NCBI RefSeq assembly: GCF_019320115.1
Contig: NC_089593.1
Location: 9,930,386-9,994,385, forward strand
From: Miscanthus floridulus
Taxonomy: Eukaryota; Streptophyta; Magnoliopsida; Poales; Poaceae
Direction of reading: 5' to 3'
DNA length: 64,000 nucleotides
Positions 1 to 10,750 of this stretch are shown piece after piece. The number at the start of each line of letters is the position of its first letter. The stretch's first letter is position 1. Under the pieces are notes generated by a model. That model was given only the letters and a program-made list of their open reading frames with translations, was not told the origin of the DNA and did no database searches. Position numbers and translations under genes: made by a program.

Positions 1-330
1 GGGTCAAGCTGGCACTCGGCAAAGGATTGACGGCCATTGGCCGACGGCTCACGCCGTCTTAATTTTTTTTTAATTTCTTTGCCGAGTGCAACACTCGGCA
101 AAGAATTTTTTTTTCTTCAAAATTCTTTGTCGAGTGCCATAGCGCCGAGGCACTCGGCAAAGCCTGTTTTTATTTTTTTTTAATTTTCTTTGCCGAGTGC
201 CACTGCCAAGGCACTCGGCAAAGTATTTTTTATTTTTTTTTTAAATTTTCTTTGCCGAGTGCACTCGGCAAATCTGGGAAATTGTTGCTGCTATTTTCCC
301 AGCTTTGCCGAGTGCAATGGTCATTGCACT
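1..330. repeat. CACTA subterminal inverted motif array
   Basis: Repeated TTTGCCGAGTG / CACTCGGCAAA pairs are separated by T-rich stretches with runs of 8-10 T. Paired inverted copies would form short hairpins. In En/Spm-type elements such subterminal motifs bind the element's DNA-binding protein; that role is inferred from the family. Confidence 0.8.
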
Positions 331-772
331 CGGCAAAGCCACAGCAATTTTTTTGCTTTTCCATATAAACAACAGTGCATATATATATATATTAGAAACC
401 ACAATTCAACACAATATATCAGAAACCACATATATATATCACAAACGACCAATTATGTCCGAAATCCACAATATATTACAAACCACAAGTTCAAAGTTCA
501 CAAGTTCAATACATAAAGGCATGCCTACATAAAACCGACTCCAGAAGCGGCTCACGGCGAATGTGAGGGTTGCGATGCCGGCGACCCTCCGAGATGGTTC
601 GATGCCGCCCCGATTGATGCCGCACTAAAGAGAAGAGATTGCACGTGAGTGACAAGATAAAAATGTAAACAGTTTAAAGAAAAATTGAAAATTTCGGCAG
701 CACCTCCCCTACACGGGGAGATTTCCAAAACCTGCAAGAAAAACGTCGGCACCAAGGCCGACAACCACATTT

Positions 773-844
773 CCGGCACGAAGGCCGACACATCAACAAA
801 CCCGGCACGAAGGCCCACACATCAACAAATCCGGCACGAAGGCC
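773..844. repeat. 29-bp tandem repeat
   Basis: The core CCGGCACGAAGG recurs at about 773, 802 and 831 with intervening CACATCAACAAA, giving a period of 29 bp over 2.5 units. It lies downstream of the last clear exon of the minus-strand CACTA gene, probably in an intron or 3' region. Confidence 0.7.
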
Positions 845-904
845 ATCACTAGGTTTGACACTAAGCATGAGCATAGAAAGTAAAGCATCCGTACTCATAC
901 TCAC

Positions 905-1841
905 CGGAGTAGAATCTGGACGATGTGGTGGTGGTGCAAGCAGGTTGGCTGGGATCTCCCAACCTTGTTGCAGCCCAAGTTGTTGCACGAACTGGAACAA
1001 ACCAGCTTGCTGGGCCTCCAAAGCTTGTAGCCTCTGACGCTTGGCCTCCTGCTCGACCCGCTCAGCCTCCCGCTCAGCCAGCTGGGCCTCCTGCTAGGAC
1101 CGAAGTTGCTGCAGCTCGGTCTGCAACATTTGACACCAATGTTTCAATAATGCATAGCTAAGGAATGTAAATGACAAAGAATGACGAATAAAACTGGAAT
1201 ACTTACCTGGAGTGCCGCCACCGATGACGGCCGTTGCCTTATGGGCACGCTAGAGCTCGTGCTCGCTGCTCGGAGGCGGTGGAGAGGAGGAGTAGAGCCC
1301 GTGTCGAGGATGCCGTCGCCAATCCAGAAACGCCCATGCTTCTTGCCTTTCCCCACCCTCATCACGAGCTTAGGATCAAGGCGCTCCTCGGTCCTCGGAT
1401 CGTAGTCGGGCCCATAGACTGACCTTGCCGCCTCCGTGTAAGAAGTGAGGCGGGTGTGGACGCTGGAGTTGGTGTACGCCTCTGGACCCGCAACCAGGTT
1501 GTACTCAATGTTGGACTTTGCGGGGCCCATGTGGGCCAGAGCATACGCCGTGAGTTGGCCAATTGGCTGGCCACCGTGCGCCGCCGACTGCGAGAAAGAC
1601 AACAACATGTGGTAAGAAATAATGCAAAACTGAGCGCGGCTAGATAAGACAAATGGTGGAGACTTACATATGTCTTCGCATACTTGCTGAGGCTGGCGCT
1701 GCCCTGATGGTGAGGTACACCTGGCATCATCATACGGTGCTCGCTTTTCTCTTGGTGCGCCCTCTGCCAGTCCGCGTCCAACCATTTGTCCACTATAGCA
1801 ACCCAGCAATCGGGGTGGGTGGCGCACCAGTTTGGAATCAC
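905..1841 (-). pseudogene. TnpA-like CACTA protein (plant transposase Ptta/En/Spm family), broken
   Basis: Three minus-strand exons are visible. The first, 1841-1668, contains IPNWCATHPDCW and a W..AHQEKS..R..MPG.HHQGS block typical of this family; it starts after a TAG acceptor and ends at GTAAGT. The second, 1587-1207, encodes the G.Y..T.HTR....E basic region and ends CAG/GTAAGT. The third, 1120-905, is a Gln/Glu-rich coiled-coil stretch ending at GTGAGT. All joins are phase 0. An in-frame TAG at 1094-1096 interrupts the coiled coil where Gln would be expected. The solo LTR at 1855-3071 sits just upstream of the first exon and separates it from the 5' part. The protein is thought to bind subterminal motifs. 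It is non-functional as read. Confidence 0.75.
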
Positions 1842-1854
1842 CTACAAGCCATCA

Positions 1855-3071
1855 TGTCGGATACCGTGAGAAGGGGTACCCTAAGCAAGAACCAAAAAAC
1901 GACTGCTTAGACTTCGTAAAGATCGAAACCAGCTAAACACCGCTGGCCTCGGCCGATTCTCCGACTCGCCCGAGGCCCCCTCACCGCTGACCTCGGGCGA
2001 TCCCCCACCGAAGGCCTCGGCCGACCCCCTCTCGTCGTAGGCCTCGGCCGGGCCGCCGACCCTCCGTCTCACGCGAGGCGGGCTCGGCAGCACTCCGCTG
2101 CCTCTTCCTTCACCCGTCCCTCTGACAAAACGTCGTGTCGCATTAACTCAGCCAACTGTTGCCCCTGACATCGGCCGCATGCTCGGCACAGTACAGCGGA
2201 ATGGCCAACGGGACAGGAGGCAGGACTGGGCAGGGGTTACCCGTCACTGTGCCAACCACTATGCACATGGTTGACGCCCATGCCTCACTGTGCTGCCAAC
2301 TCCTGCTCCGAGAACAACGCAGCGTGGGGAGCCACGTCTAGGATACTGTGGCCTCGGAATCAGTACCCAGGACCAATAATTCCCTCCAAGGCCTCGGCAG
2401 TTTGCTTCAGGGGCTCGGTAGCCTAAGGATCCATGTCCGCCGAGCCCCCCACGATGGCTCGGCCTCGGCATCTGCAGAGCCACGGCTCCCTACGACGTCA
2501 TCGCACGATGACCAGCACGTCGCCCGCCATGTCCTGCCTCAAGCTGTACTGGAGCCCCACGACGCACACGACCAAGTATGACCGGCGCGTCACTTCTGCA
2601 CGACAAGGACGGGGCCACTCCATCGACCATACCACGACAGTGGCCGGCTACAGGGCTCGAACATGCCACCCCCATTTATAGAGCGCTATGTAGCAACATA
2701 TGTACGTTCCTGGTTCTCCCTTAGAGTATAAAAGGGAGGGACCGGGGCCATTTCTAGGGGGAGCAACGAACAGAAAGACGAACACACCAATAGAACTACA
2801 CGCTTCCACGCTGCTTGAGAACAACGCCTCAAGCAGCCCGCACCTCCCCCGCCGAGACCTGGGGCTAGCTCCCTCTCTCACCTAGCTTGTAACCCCCTAC
2901 TACGAGCACTCCGGTGCAAGGAATACAAGATCGATCTCTCAGACTGGACGTAGGGCCTCGATTGCCTGAACCAGTATAAACCTTGTGTCTCTTTGCATCA
3001 CCATCCGGTTCGGGAGCACGCGGCACAAATTTACTCGTTGGTTGAGGACCCCCCGGTCCGAAACACCGACA
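1855..3071 (+). mobile_element. Solo LTR of an LTR retrotransposon, TSD CATCA
   Basis: The 1217-bp unit begins TGTCGGATACC and ends CACCGACA, with terminal TG..CA, and is flanked by the 5-bp direct repeat CATCA (1850-1854 and 3072-3076). No internal domain or second LTR is present, so this is a solo LTR left by recombination between LTRs. A TATA box at 2727-2733 shows plus-strand polarity. It is inserted inside the minus-strand CACTA gene and is therefore younger than that element. Gypsy origin is likely from its resemblance to common grass gypsy LTRs, but is not proven. Confidence 0.9.
2727..2733 (+). promoter_or_regulatory. TATA box of the solo LTR
   Basis: TATAAAA precedes GGGAGGGACCGGGG, a common arrangement at the U3/R border of grass LTRs. 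Transcription would run rightwards, antisense to the CACTA gene. Confidence 0.6.
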
Positions 3072-3133
3072 CATCATAAGATCAAATTAGGCATAGTTAA
3101 TCTCAGAAGAAATCAATAGGAGATGTTTTCTAT

Positions 3134-3710
3134 TTACCTGTAGGCGATGTGTGGGGACGACGGAGTGGACGAACGTCGTCGACGAACGGCGTGAACAGTC
3201 GTTGGACCGAAGTCCGTCTCCTCCCCCCCCCCTTCTCCTTCTTCTTCCTCCTTCCTCCCTTCTCCTTCTTCTTCTTCCTCCTTCTCCTCCCTTCTCCTTC
3301 TTCCTTCTCCCTTCTCCTTCTCCTCCCACCTCCCTTCTCCTCCTCCCCTTCTCTTTCTCCCCTCCTCCTCCTCTCTACAGGGACGGCCGGGCCGAGGGCA
3401 GGGCACCGCGGCCGGGCTCCTCCTCTCTGCAGGGACGGCTGGGCCGGGGGCAGGGCCGGGGCGTCGCCGGGGCGACGGCGCGGGCCGGGGTGGCGTGGGG
3501 GCGGGGGCCGGAGGGCGCGGGGGCAGGGCCGGCCGCCGAGGGGCGGCGTGGGGCGCGGCGGCGTGGGCCGGGGCGGCGAGGCCGGACGGCGTGGGGCGCG
3601 GCGGTGTGGGCGGGGGGACGTGGGGCGCGGGCCAGGACGGCGTGGGGCGCGGCGGCCGGTGCGGCGGCGGGAGTGGCGGCGGCGGCGCGGGCGCGGGCGG
3701 TGAAGAATGA
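3134..3710 (-). other. GC-rich leader of the minus-strand CACTA gene
   Basis: The right half (about 3380-3710) is strongly GC-rich and the left half (about 3220-3370) is CTT/CCT-rich. Long open frames exist on both strands, but they are low-complexity Pro/Arg/Glu runs that overlap each other and match no family. It most likely represents the 5' untranslated leader or first intron of the CACTA gene, separated from the body by the solo LTR. Confidence 0.45.
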
Positions 3711-3774
3711 GAATAGGGTTGGAGGAGGATGGGCCGTGGGCCCTTATTCCAGAAGTTTTTTTTTTGAAATATCC

Positions 3775-3847
3775 TTTGCCGAGTGCTGAGTCCTGGCACT
3801 CGGCAAAGGCCCTCTTTGCCGAGTGTCAGGCATGGCACTCGGCAAAG
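3775..3847. repeat. Second subterminal-type motif array of the CACTA element
   Basis: Two inverted pairs of TTTGCCGAGTG / CACTCGGCAAAG lie at the transcriptional 5' side of the gene leader. No element terminus follows. By comparison with the two complete CACTA elements of the window, this is probably an internal promoter-proximal array rather than the element end. Confidence 0.7.
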
Positions 3848-4380
3848 TATTTTTGTTTTTTTTTGAATTTTGATTTCAAATTTTTTTTGTAGACCTTATC
3901 TATTGTTTACAAGCACATATTAAAATTTGGGACCTTTTTATAACTTTTTGCTATATTTCTTGAATTAATTTTGTTTACTTGCATTTTTTCCGAAAAAGTA
4001 AATTTGAACTGCAGGTGCATGAAATAATGAAATGTAGCCATTCAAAAAATGATAGTCATGTTGTAGAGTGTATTTTGAGGCCGTATGCAGGAACTCACCC
4101 AAAATTTTGAACGCCTTGTTCGCCAAACATGACGACCCGCTTGTGGTCGGAGTGTATTTAAATTATAGAAAATGCAAACGAAGTCCGAAATTCACGAAAC
4201 TTGCCGAGGTGTCGTGTGATCGCATGTGGAGGATATGATAAAAATTTGAGAAGGTTTTGAGCAAGTTGTGTCGTGTGATAGACATTGGGTTTAAAAAGTG
4301 AGAACGGAGGCGCTCCCTTTCGCTTTTCTCCCTTTTTTTTTTGCTTTTCATTATCCTATTTTTTCTTTGTTTTTGATTTC
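3848..4380. other. AT-rich CACTA internal spacer remnant
   Basis: No coding potential is visible. The sequence resembles the non-coding spacer found between the two genes of grass CACTA elements. It ends in a pyrimidine-rich tract near 4390 with no TIR or TSD, which suggests truncation here. Confidence 0.4.
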
Positions 4381-5362
4381 TTGCCCCCCCCTCTCTCTCT
4401 CCCTGTGCCGAATTTTACTATTGACCAACCTTGTTCTCAGCCATTGCAAATGCTCCGCTAGCTAGCGAGATGGCATGCCCCGACGAATGGTAAAACTCTC
4501 TTCTAGTTCCAAACGAGATGTAGCAGGCTATGATAGTGCATTTTAGACAAAGGAGGTATTCGTGCCTCCCTAATAACAAGGCCATGATAACAGGCACAGA
4601 TGAGGTTTAAGGAGACAACACGGGTATGATGTTCCGAAGTACTTATGTGATTAGTCCAGTCAAGATACTATCGGATTATGTAAATTAAGTCCAATATTAG
4701 GTAATCAATGGATGGACCCTTTTTATGCCTCTGTTAATGCATATACAGCCCTAATTGTGCTCAGATGGTGATGTTTTACCCCTAATTGCACAAGATTAAT
4801 TTTACTAATGCCAAGTTAAGCGTATGTATTCATTAGCTACAATCGGACATCCATGTTAAGCCTTAAGAATCTGTAGGCTCAGATTAGCCTCGGAAAGCAA
4901 GGAGAGGAATTGTGCAAAACTAACAAACCTTGAGGAACTATTTGGAACAGAGGATTGCAAAAATAGAGGAATACGGTAAGGATGGGAAGGAGTGAAAACC
5001 GAAAAACTACGTTATTCCAAATATAGGAATAGGAATTAAGTCAGTTGGATCGCAAGAAACAAGTTGCATCATCACATATCCACCAAAGATTAAAACACTT
5101 TATGTTTTTATTTAGGAATAAATTATTTTTTTTGTCAATTTTAGTTTTACTAGGTGTGATTTGTATACTTGTTAATTGGTCATGCACAATATGCTACAAT
5201 AATTCATAATTTTCTCATGTACACATCTTACCTTATAGAGTGGAGCTAGGTGTTGGCATCAATTATATGAACCTACTTATACTACAAACACAGTAACGTG
5301 GTAGCACATTTTCCTTAGGAGTATTCCAAGTGGTATTGAACGCAAGGGATAAAGGAGAAGAA
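4381..5362. other. Intergenic, no feature recognised
   Basis: AT-rich, no convincing exon, no repeat ends with TSD. Confidence 0.5.
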
Positions 5363-5365
5363 TGA

Positions 5366-5639
5366 GGCCTTGTTTAGTTGTCATACTTTGGATGCGCAAA
5401 GTTGGCAAAATGCACTGTAGCGTCACTGTAGCATTTGTTTGTATTTTGTAATAATTGTCCAACCGTTGACTAATTAGGCTCAAAATGTTCGTCTCGCAAA
5501 GTACAACCAAACTGTGCAATTAGTTTTTAATTTCGTCTACTTTTAGTATTTCATGCATGTACCATAAGTTTGATGTGATGGAAAATCTTCTTTTTGCATA
5601 GTGCCAAAGTTGGGAGTTTGGGAGAAACTAAACAAGGCC
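5366..5639. mobile_element. Harbinger/Tourist-like MITE, TSD TGA
   Basis: The 274-bp unit has terminal inverted repeats GGCCTTGTTTAGTT and AACTAAACAAGGCC, flanked by TGA on both sides (5363-5365 and 5640-5642). The interior has the CACTGTAGC and GACTAATTAGGCT blocks shared with the units at 10199 and 39207, so the three belong to one broad family. It has no coding capacity. Confidence 0.85.
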
Positions 5640-6129
5640 TGAGTTGTGCATTAGATCAAGTATGAGGTGGTTACATGGTATTAATAAAATTTGTGCTGTC
5701 ATTGAAGTCATCACTTGGCCTTCAACATAACTTAGTTCGAGTCTTTAATATTGACTAATTATAATAGATGATGAGAGTATATACTAGCAAATAATCACAA
5801 AAACAAACCATTAGAAGATTCAAATACCTCCAAGCTATGCATTATAAGATCGGCCATGGTTTTAGAAAAACTAAAACTAGTTTCATAATTTTTTAGCTAA
5901 AACAAAATTTCTACAAATTTTCTAATATTAGACCAAATTTTATTATTTTTATTTGAGTCAATTTTCCAAAACTATATTTGGATTATTTTTTTGAGCATAG
6001 TTTATTTGTAGCCCGATTTACCTCTGAACTATCAATGTAGTCTCTAGTCTTATGTACCCACCGTGGCTGATGACAAGTCGTTACATCGGCAAGAAACTGC
6101 TGCTAAACCTTTCATTGTATGAAAACATA

Positions 6130-6375
6130 GGTGCTGTTTGGTTCATTCATTTTTCGATGTGACCCGATCACAGTGCTATCAGGTTACGTTAGTTTCTGTT
6201 TGTTAGACGTACGATGCAAACACGGACATCTGTTCACACCCGACCCGACGGTCGGCGTTACCCAGTCACGTGCTCACTTCGAGGAAAACATGCGATGCCC
6301 AACCAAACAGAAAAAAAGGCCCTGTAGGATCCATTCCATTCGCGTTACGTTCCGATGATGGAACCAAACGTCACC
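6130..6375. mobile_element. MITE with GGTGCTGTTTGGTTC ends
   Basis: Inverted ends are GGTGCTGTTTGGTTC and GGAACCAAACGTCACC. Flanking triplets are ATA and GTA, an imperfect 3-bp TSD. No open frame of interest. Same end type as the unit at 58447. Confidence 0.6.
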
Positions 6376-6381
6376 GTATAG

Positions 6382-6665
6382 GCCCCGTTTGTTTAGAGAA
6401 ATCTGGAAGAATTTATGAGAGAAAAATACTATTCCGGATAGAAAAAGAAGCGAATCAAGTCGGGTGTAAGGGCATGTGAACAGGGCCAGTGGCGGATGCA
6501 CGATGCGGGATAAGGGAGGCTAAAACAATGGAGATGTTGATTTGCATGAAGATTTAATGGTGAAATCAAGCTTTTGCTACAATAATTAGGCTTGAAATCA
6601 AGACATTACGGGGGGCTGGAGCCCCCCAGCCCCCTCCCCCTTTGGATCCGCCACTGAACAGGGCC
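6382..6665. mobile_element. MITE with GGCCC..TGTT ends, interrupted by a hAT MITE
   Basis: Ends GGCCCCGTTTG and GTGAACAGGGCC are near-inverted, and ATA flanks both sides. The interior carries the GAGAGAAAAATACTATTC block common to several MITEs here. A 170-bp hAT-type MITE is inserted close to its right end. Confidence 0.55.
6487..6656. mobile_element. hAT-type MITE, 8-bp TSD AACAGGGC
   Basis: The 170-bp unit has inverted ends CAGTGGCGGATGC and GGATCCGCCACTG. The 8-bp repeat AACAGGGC lies on both sides (6479-6486 and 6657-6664), the TSD length of hAT elements. It inserted into the terminal repeat of an older MITE. Confidence 0.9.
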
Positions 6666-7350
6666 ATATAGTTTTAAAAATTAAAAGAGGACTAAAATCT
6701 GGTTTTATACATGAGAAAGAAAATCGACCTTTTGTGGGCCTCGCTCGAGCCCTCCGGGTTGGCCTTACCGTATATGGCTTGTGATCGCAAAATGCGTTTC
6801 CTCGACCCGATATATTATTTATTATGCCTAAAATTAGTGGGTGTCCAGGCCCACCCGACGACGCGCTACTGGACGTGAACTTTTGGTCCAAAACAAATTA
6901 GATTTTTTTTTTATCGTGTTGGCCCGCAACATGTTCGGGTAAAGCACCCCAACGTAGTATATGCCAATCTAGCAGGCCGCCTGGGCATGGCAGCCTTTGG
7001 AAAATGCCAGCCTAGGCCCAGGTTTTTGGGCCCTTAGCCCATGCAGGGGAGGGGAGTAATGAGGTAGCCCAAATACGGCCTGGCATGTGATGCTGTCTCA
7101 ACCCAGGGGAAAAACAAAGTTTTTTTTTCTCCCTTTTGTTAATAACGGGCCAAATTAAGTTTATGATTTGGGCATCTTTTATTCAAATGCATTTTCCTTA
7201 TGCTGATGCCCAGGACCAAGAGAATTGACCTTCCTCTTCGTTTGATTCAATATCGTCAGCTTTTACTAACGACAGTATTGAATTGTGATACAGTTCAGTG
7301 GTGTCGTTGACCGCCTACCAATTACCATGCTTCGTCTCCAACACATGCAC
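6666..7350. other. Intergenic, no gene recognised
   Basis: Contains open frames on the minus strand near 6600-6890 without family resemblance and a poly-purine/pyrimidine stretch near 7100. Nothing supported. Confidence 0.4.
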
Positions 7351-7483
7351 CCTGTTCGCTGGGACTTGTTTGGCTTATAAGTCATATTTTTTTAGCCAAC
7401 GAATAATATTTTTCTCTCAAACCAAATTAGTCAATAATACTTTCAGCCATGACTTATCAGCCAAACAAGCCCAAGCGAACAGG
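7351..7483. mobile_element. MITE with CCTGTTCGCT ends
   Basis: Inverted ends CCTGTTCGCTgGG and CCcAAGCGAACAGG extend about 36 bp inwards with few mismatches and enclose TTTGGCTTATAAGTCA-type sequence. No clear TSD was found. Family members also lie at 7902, 10633 and 40313. Confidence 0.75.
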
Positions 7484-7901
7484 ACGATGAACGGAGATGA
7501 CGAATGCCGATCCAAAGTGGTGCTAGTGTAATATGTGTGCTTTGGTTTTTTTTTTTGAGCAAAATATGTGCTTTGGTGCGGCATTAATTGACACGCAAAC
7601 ACTGAAACACGTAACACGGGCCGCTAAGCCTGGTAGCCTACCTTCCCACATTTCCTTCCTCCCTCTCTACTCTCTTCGTCTCACTCACGTTCTCTTCGAC
7701 GAGACCCTCACAAATTGAAAGTTGCACGTAGGCACAGTTCATTGTTTCTTAGGCTCCGTTTAGATTATTAGTTAGAAAAACCAATAGAAAGCTACTATAA
7801 AGGTTCTAGCCAATCTAAAAAAAACTAAGTAACAATTTCACCCCTACAACAAAATATCTTATATTTAAGGAGTGTTTGCTTCAACTAAAATGTATTACCA
7901 C

Positions 7902-8013
7902 CCTGTTCGCTTCAACTTATCAGGCCGGCTTATCAGTCATGATACAGTGTTTTTCTCTCACAATAAAACAGCATCAACCGACTTATCAGCCACAGAAACC
8001 ATCAGCCAAACAG
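7902..8013. mobile_element. MITE with CCTGTTCGCT ends (second copy)
   Basis: Same ends and the central TTTTCTCTCACAATAAA block; right end CAGCCAAACAGG. It is shorter and more diverged than the 7351 copy. Confidence 0.65.
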
Positions 8014-8339
8014 GACGGTAGAGGGTTGTTGCTATATGCACACCACCACGTGAGGAGATTACAGCCAACTCTTGCAACTGCAGCGGGCTACAAGAGTGCA
8101 GTAGCAAAAAGATTTAACATGAAAATGTACTTAACAATAAAACTGATTTATAAATATCAGTATTTTTTATTATAAGCTTAGTTAATTAATTTTAAGATTG
8201 TTTGACAGACACCCTTTGCGAGACGGTGTAGTATTAGCATTTTAGTACATTCCAGCTGCGCAACACCGGGCGGGGTCTAGTCTTGAGAAAAAAAAGATAA
8301 CGGCATCGATCAGGGCAATTTTTAGTTGTTGTCTCCCAG

Positions 8340-8434
8340 GTCAGCCGTACCGTTTCAGTGAAATAACAATACTTTTCTTTCACAATAAATCAGCATCAGC
8401 ATCAGCCATTTTTTCAGCCAGCCGAACAGGGCCT
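8340..8434. mobile_element. Right half of a CCTGTTCG-type MITE
   Basis: CTTTCACAATAAATCAGCATCAGC and the end CAGCCGAACAGGGCC are present, but the matching left end is degenerate. Remnant. Confidence 0.5.
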
Positions 8435-9324
8435 AATCAAAATATTATTAGTTCTTCAAGAAGGATTCGTCTTTCACTGAATCTCTGACTTTACGTGTTC
8501 TGAGGGGAAACGCATGTTGACAAACTAACCGCACAAATACCCGACGACTGCAAGAGAAATCTGACACGCAGGATCGTGGACTCCGATTTCTTATATGCTT
8601 TTGTGATGAGCAGATGGACAAACCTGAGCGGCCATACACGCTTCTATCTATACATATACGTTATCAATCCTTTCATTGTTAGTTTATTGTGTGCCGATCT
8701 TTTATTTTAAGCCATCTCGCATCTCAAGTTTTTTTTTTTTTCGTTTTGGAATGGAATACTCATGATGCACTTCGGTTCCTCAAGTTAAACCACACACCTC
8801 ACATTAACCATATCTTTAAAACTTCTACTCCACCTGTTCCAACAGTTTTTTTTTATATATATCATAAGACGAACGAACCTCTTGTGAGAGTGTATTTGTT
8901 GGTTCTGTAGATTTTAATATATTTTTCACAAAAAAATGATCAATGTTACTGAAATTTAACTAATAAAGCCTACTAATATATATATTTGGTAATAACTGAG
9001 AGAGCACTGAAAAGAACGTGGACGGAATATAGCGTGAGTAGTAGGCACTGCACTTGGCTAGGCAGCACCGTTATATCTTTTGGATAGAGCCGCAATCGCT
9101 CACACCATGAACGGATACGGGGCTTAAGCCGGCCAGGAGCGTGAAATCAAACACATGTAAAGCCGGCCAGGAGCGTTACATATGGCTCGGGAGCTCGGAC
9201 ATGTGCGCATGGCTCTGCAAGAGCATGACATTTGGGCCGGGGAGCTAGGAATATGGACATGGGCTAAGAGAGTTGATCCTGGACATTGGTCCTGTTTGGG
9301 TAGGTTGATTTGACCCTCGACGAG
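8435..9324. other. Intergenic, possible decayed LTR-type sequence
   Basis: Between about 9120 and 9330 a short phrase (AGCCGGCCAGGAGCGT) is repeated twice, with compositional resemblance to LTR interiors. No TG..CA ends or TSD could be set. Confidence 0.3.
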
Positions 9325-9586
9325 GACGGCGAGTCCTTAAGAGTGGGTGTATGTGAGACCCCACTAAATGGGCCAAAGCTGGGCCACGGTCTGATGGTGG
9401 ACTAGGCCGCTAGCTACTGTAGCTCGGGTTGTCTGTACTGTAGTCGCGGAAGGTAGACGGCGAGTCCTTAAGAGTGGGTGTATGTGAGACCCCACTAAAT
9501 GGGCCAAAGCTGGGCCACGGTCTGATGGTGGACTAGGCCGCTAGCTACTGTAGCTCGGGTTGTCTGTACTGTAGTCGCGGAAGGTA
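9325..9586. repeat. Perfect 131-bp tandem duplication
   Basis: Positions 9325-9455 and 9456-9586 read the same, beginning GACGGCGAGTCCTTAAGAG and ending GCGGAAGGTA. No mismatch was seen by eye, so the duplication is recent or was homogenised. It contains two copies of GTGAGACCCCACTAAATGGG. Confidence 0.9.
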
Positions 9587-10198
9587 CTGTAGCAGACGCC
9601 CTAGTACCGCCTCGGAACCGGAGGAAGGGTTGAACCAACTTAAAAGCTTGAGCTCTGGGAGGCTATTAACTCCGGTTTAAATTTTTTGCGCGAAGCGAGG
9701 ACGAAAACGTAAGAGAGTTAATTAGCAGGTGTGATCCATTCAACGTGTAGAGTGGATCTTAGGCTCGGGCATTACAAGTAGAGTAGGAGCCTTAAGTTAG
9801 AGGATAACCTAGCTTATGCATCATGCGTGCTGTGTGCCAAGCAAACAAGTACACTGTCATACGAAAAACTAGAGCAAATTCAGACGCAAACAAAGCCACA
9901 TGCTTACTCCTATAGGACGGCAAGGCCTTGCCCCTTGCCTTTGCTTGCCGTTGCCGCAGTGGAGTCCATGCCAGCCTCCAAGGTCAAAAGAGAATCCGCG
10001 GGAATTCAGGGCACAGCGCTAGGCTAGACAGCAGCAGCTTCTTCCTTCTTCTTTTTCTTAAACTAACCTGTCGTTAATCTCAAGGTTGTTCAGCGCTAAT
10101 ACTAACTCGCGCTGCACTGCACTGCCCGTCTGAATACGGTGCACAGTCCCTGTCGTCGTCTTCAGCGGCGACCTCGATCCTCCACTCATGTTTGCCTA
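9587..10198. other. Intergenic, no gene recognised
   Basis: No spliced or continuous coding signal; small frames only. Confidence 0.4.
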
Positions 10199-10530
10199 GG
10201 TGGTGTTTGGATCCAGTAACTAAAATTTAGAAAGTGTGTTGGAAGAATGTTGCATAGGGTGTTCGGATACTAATAAAAAAACAAATTACATAATCCGTCA
10301 GTACTCTACGAGACGAATTTTTAAGCCTAACTAATCCGGCATTAGCAAATGTCACTGTAGCACCACATTGTCAAATCACAGACTAATTAGGCTTAAACGA
10401 TTCGTCTCGCAAATTAGTAGTAAACTATACAATTAGTTTCGTAATTAGTCTATATTTAATACTTCATGCATGTGTCCAAACATTCGATAGTACAGCGACT
10501 AAAATTTAGAAGGGACAACCAAACACCACC
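10199..10530. mobile_element. Harbinger/Tourist-like MITE
   Basis: Inverted ends GGTGGTGTTTGG and CCAAACACCACC. The interior is nearly palindromic, with AGACGAATTTTTAAGCCTAACTAAT-type blocks inverted around CACTGTAGCACC. Flanking triplets CTA and TTG do not form a clean TSD. Confidence 0.75.
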
Positions 10531-10632
10531 TTGGTCCATGGACCACTGGTGCAGCGCCAGCGTGTGTTTTCTCTTCACATGTTTTGTCTTCGATCTCCTG
10601 CTACTCCCGGGGACTAGGGTCTCTAGTAGTCT

Positions 10633-10750
10633 AGCCTGTTCAGCAGGCCGTAAACGATCGTGGATTATTTACTGCTGGCTGGTTTGATGTGAGAGAAAAA
10701 TACTGTTCTGGCTAAAAATTTACTATCGTTTACGACCAAGCGAACAGGCT
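10633..10750. mobile_element. MITE with AGCCTGTTC ends
   Basis: Inverted ends AGCCTGTTC and GAACAGGCT, with the internal GTGAGAGAAAAATACTGTTC block. Member of the CCTGTTCG family. Confidence 0.7.

Larger units (their letters stand above)
1..4380 (-). mobile_element. CACTA (En/Spm) element, left-truncated, TTTGCCGAGTG family
   Basis: Inverted pairs of TTTGCCGAGTGC and GCACTCGGCAAA crowd positions 1-330 and recur at 3775-3847. This is the known subterminal motif of a grass CACTA family. Between them a minus-strand gene resembles the second (TnpA-like) CACTA protein. The left terminus lies outside the window. No CACTA terminus or TSD was found on the right, so the right edge (about 4380) is only where family-like sequence fades. 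The TnpD transposase gene is absent, so the copy is non-autonomous. It is split by a solo LTR at 1855-3071. Confidence 0.8.

Noticed and set aside
3134..3838. Long Pro/Arg/Glu-rich open frames on both strands
   Set aside because: Low-complexity GC- and CTT-rich DNA opens overlapping frames on both strands; no domain, and it lies in a CACTA leader.
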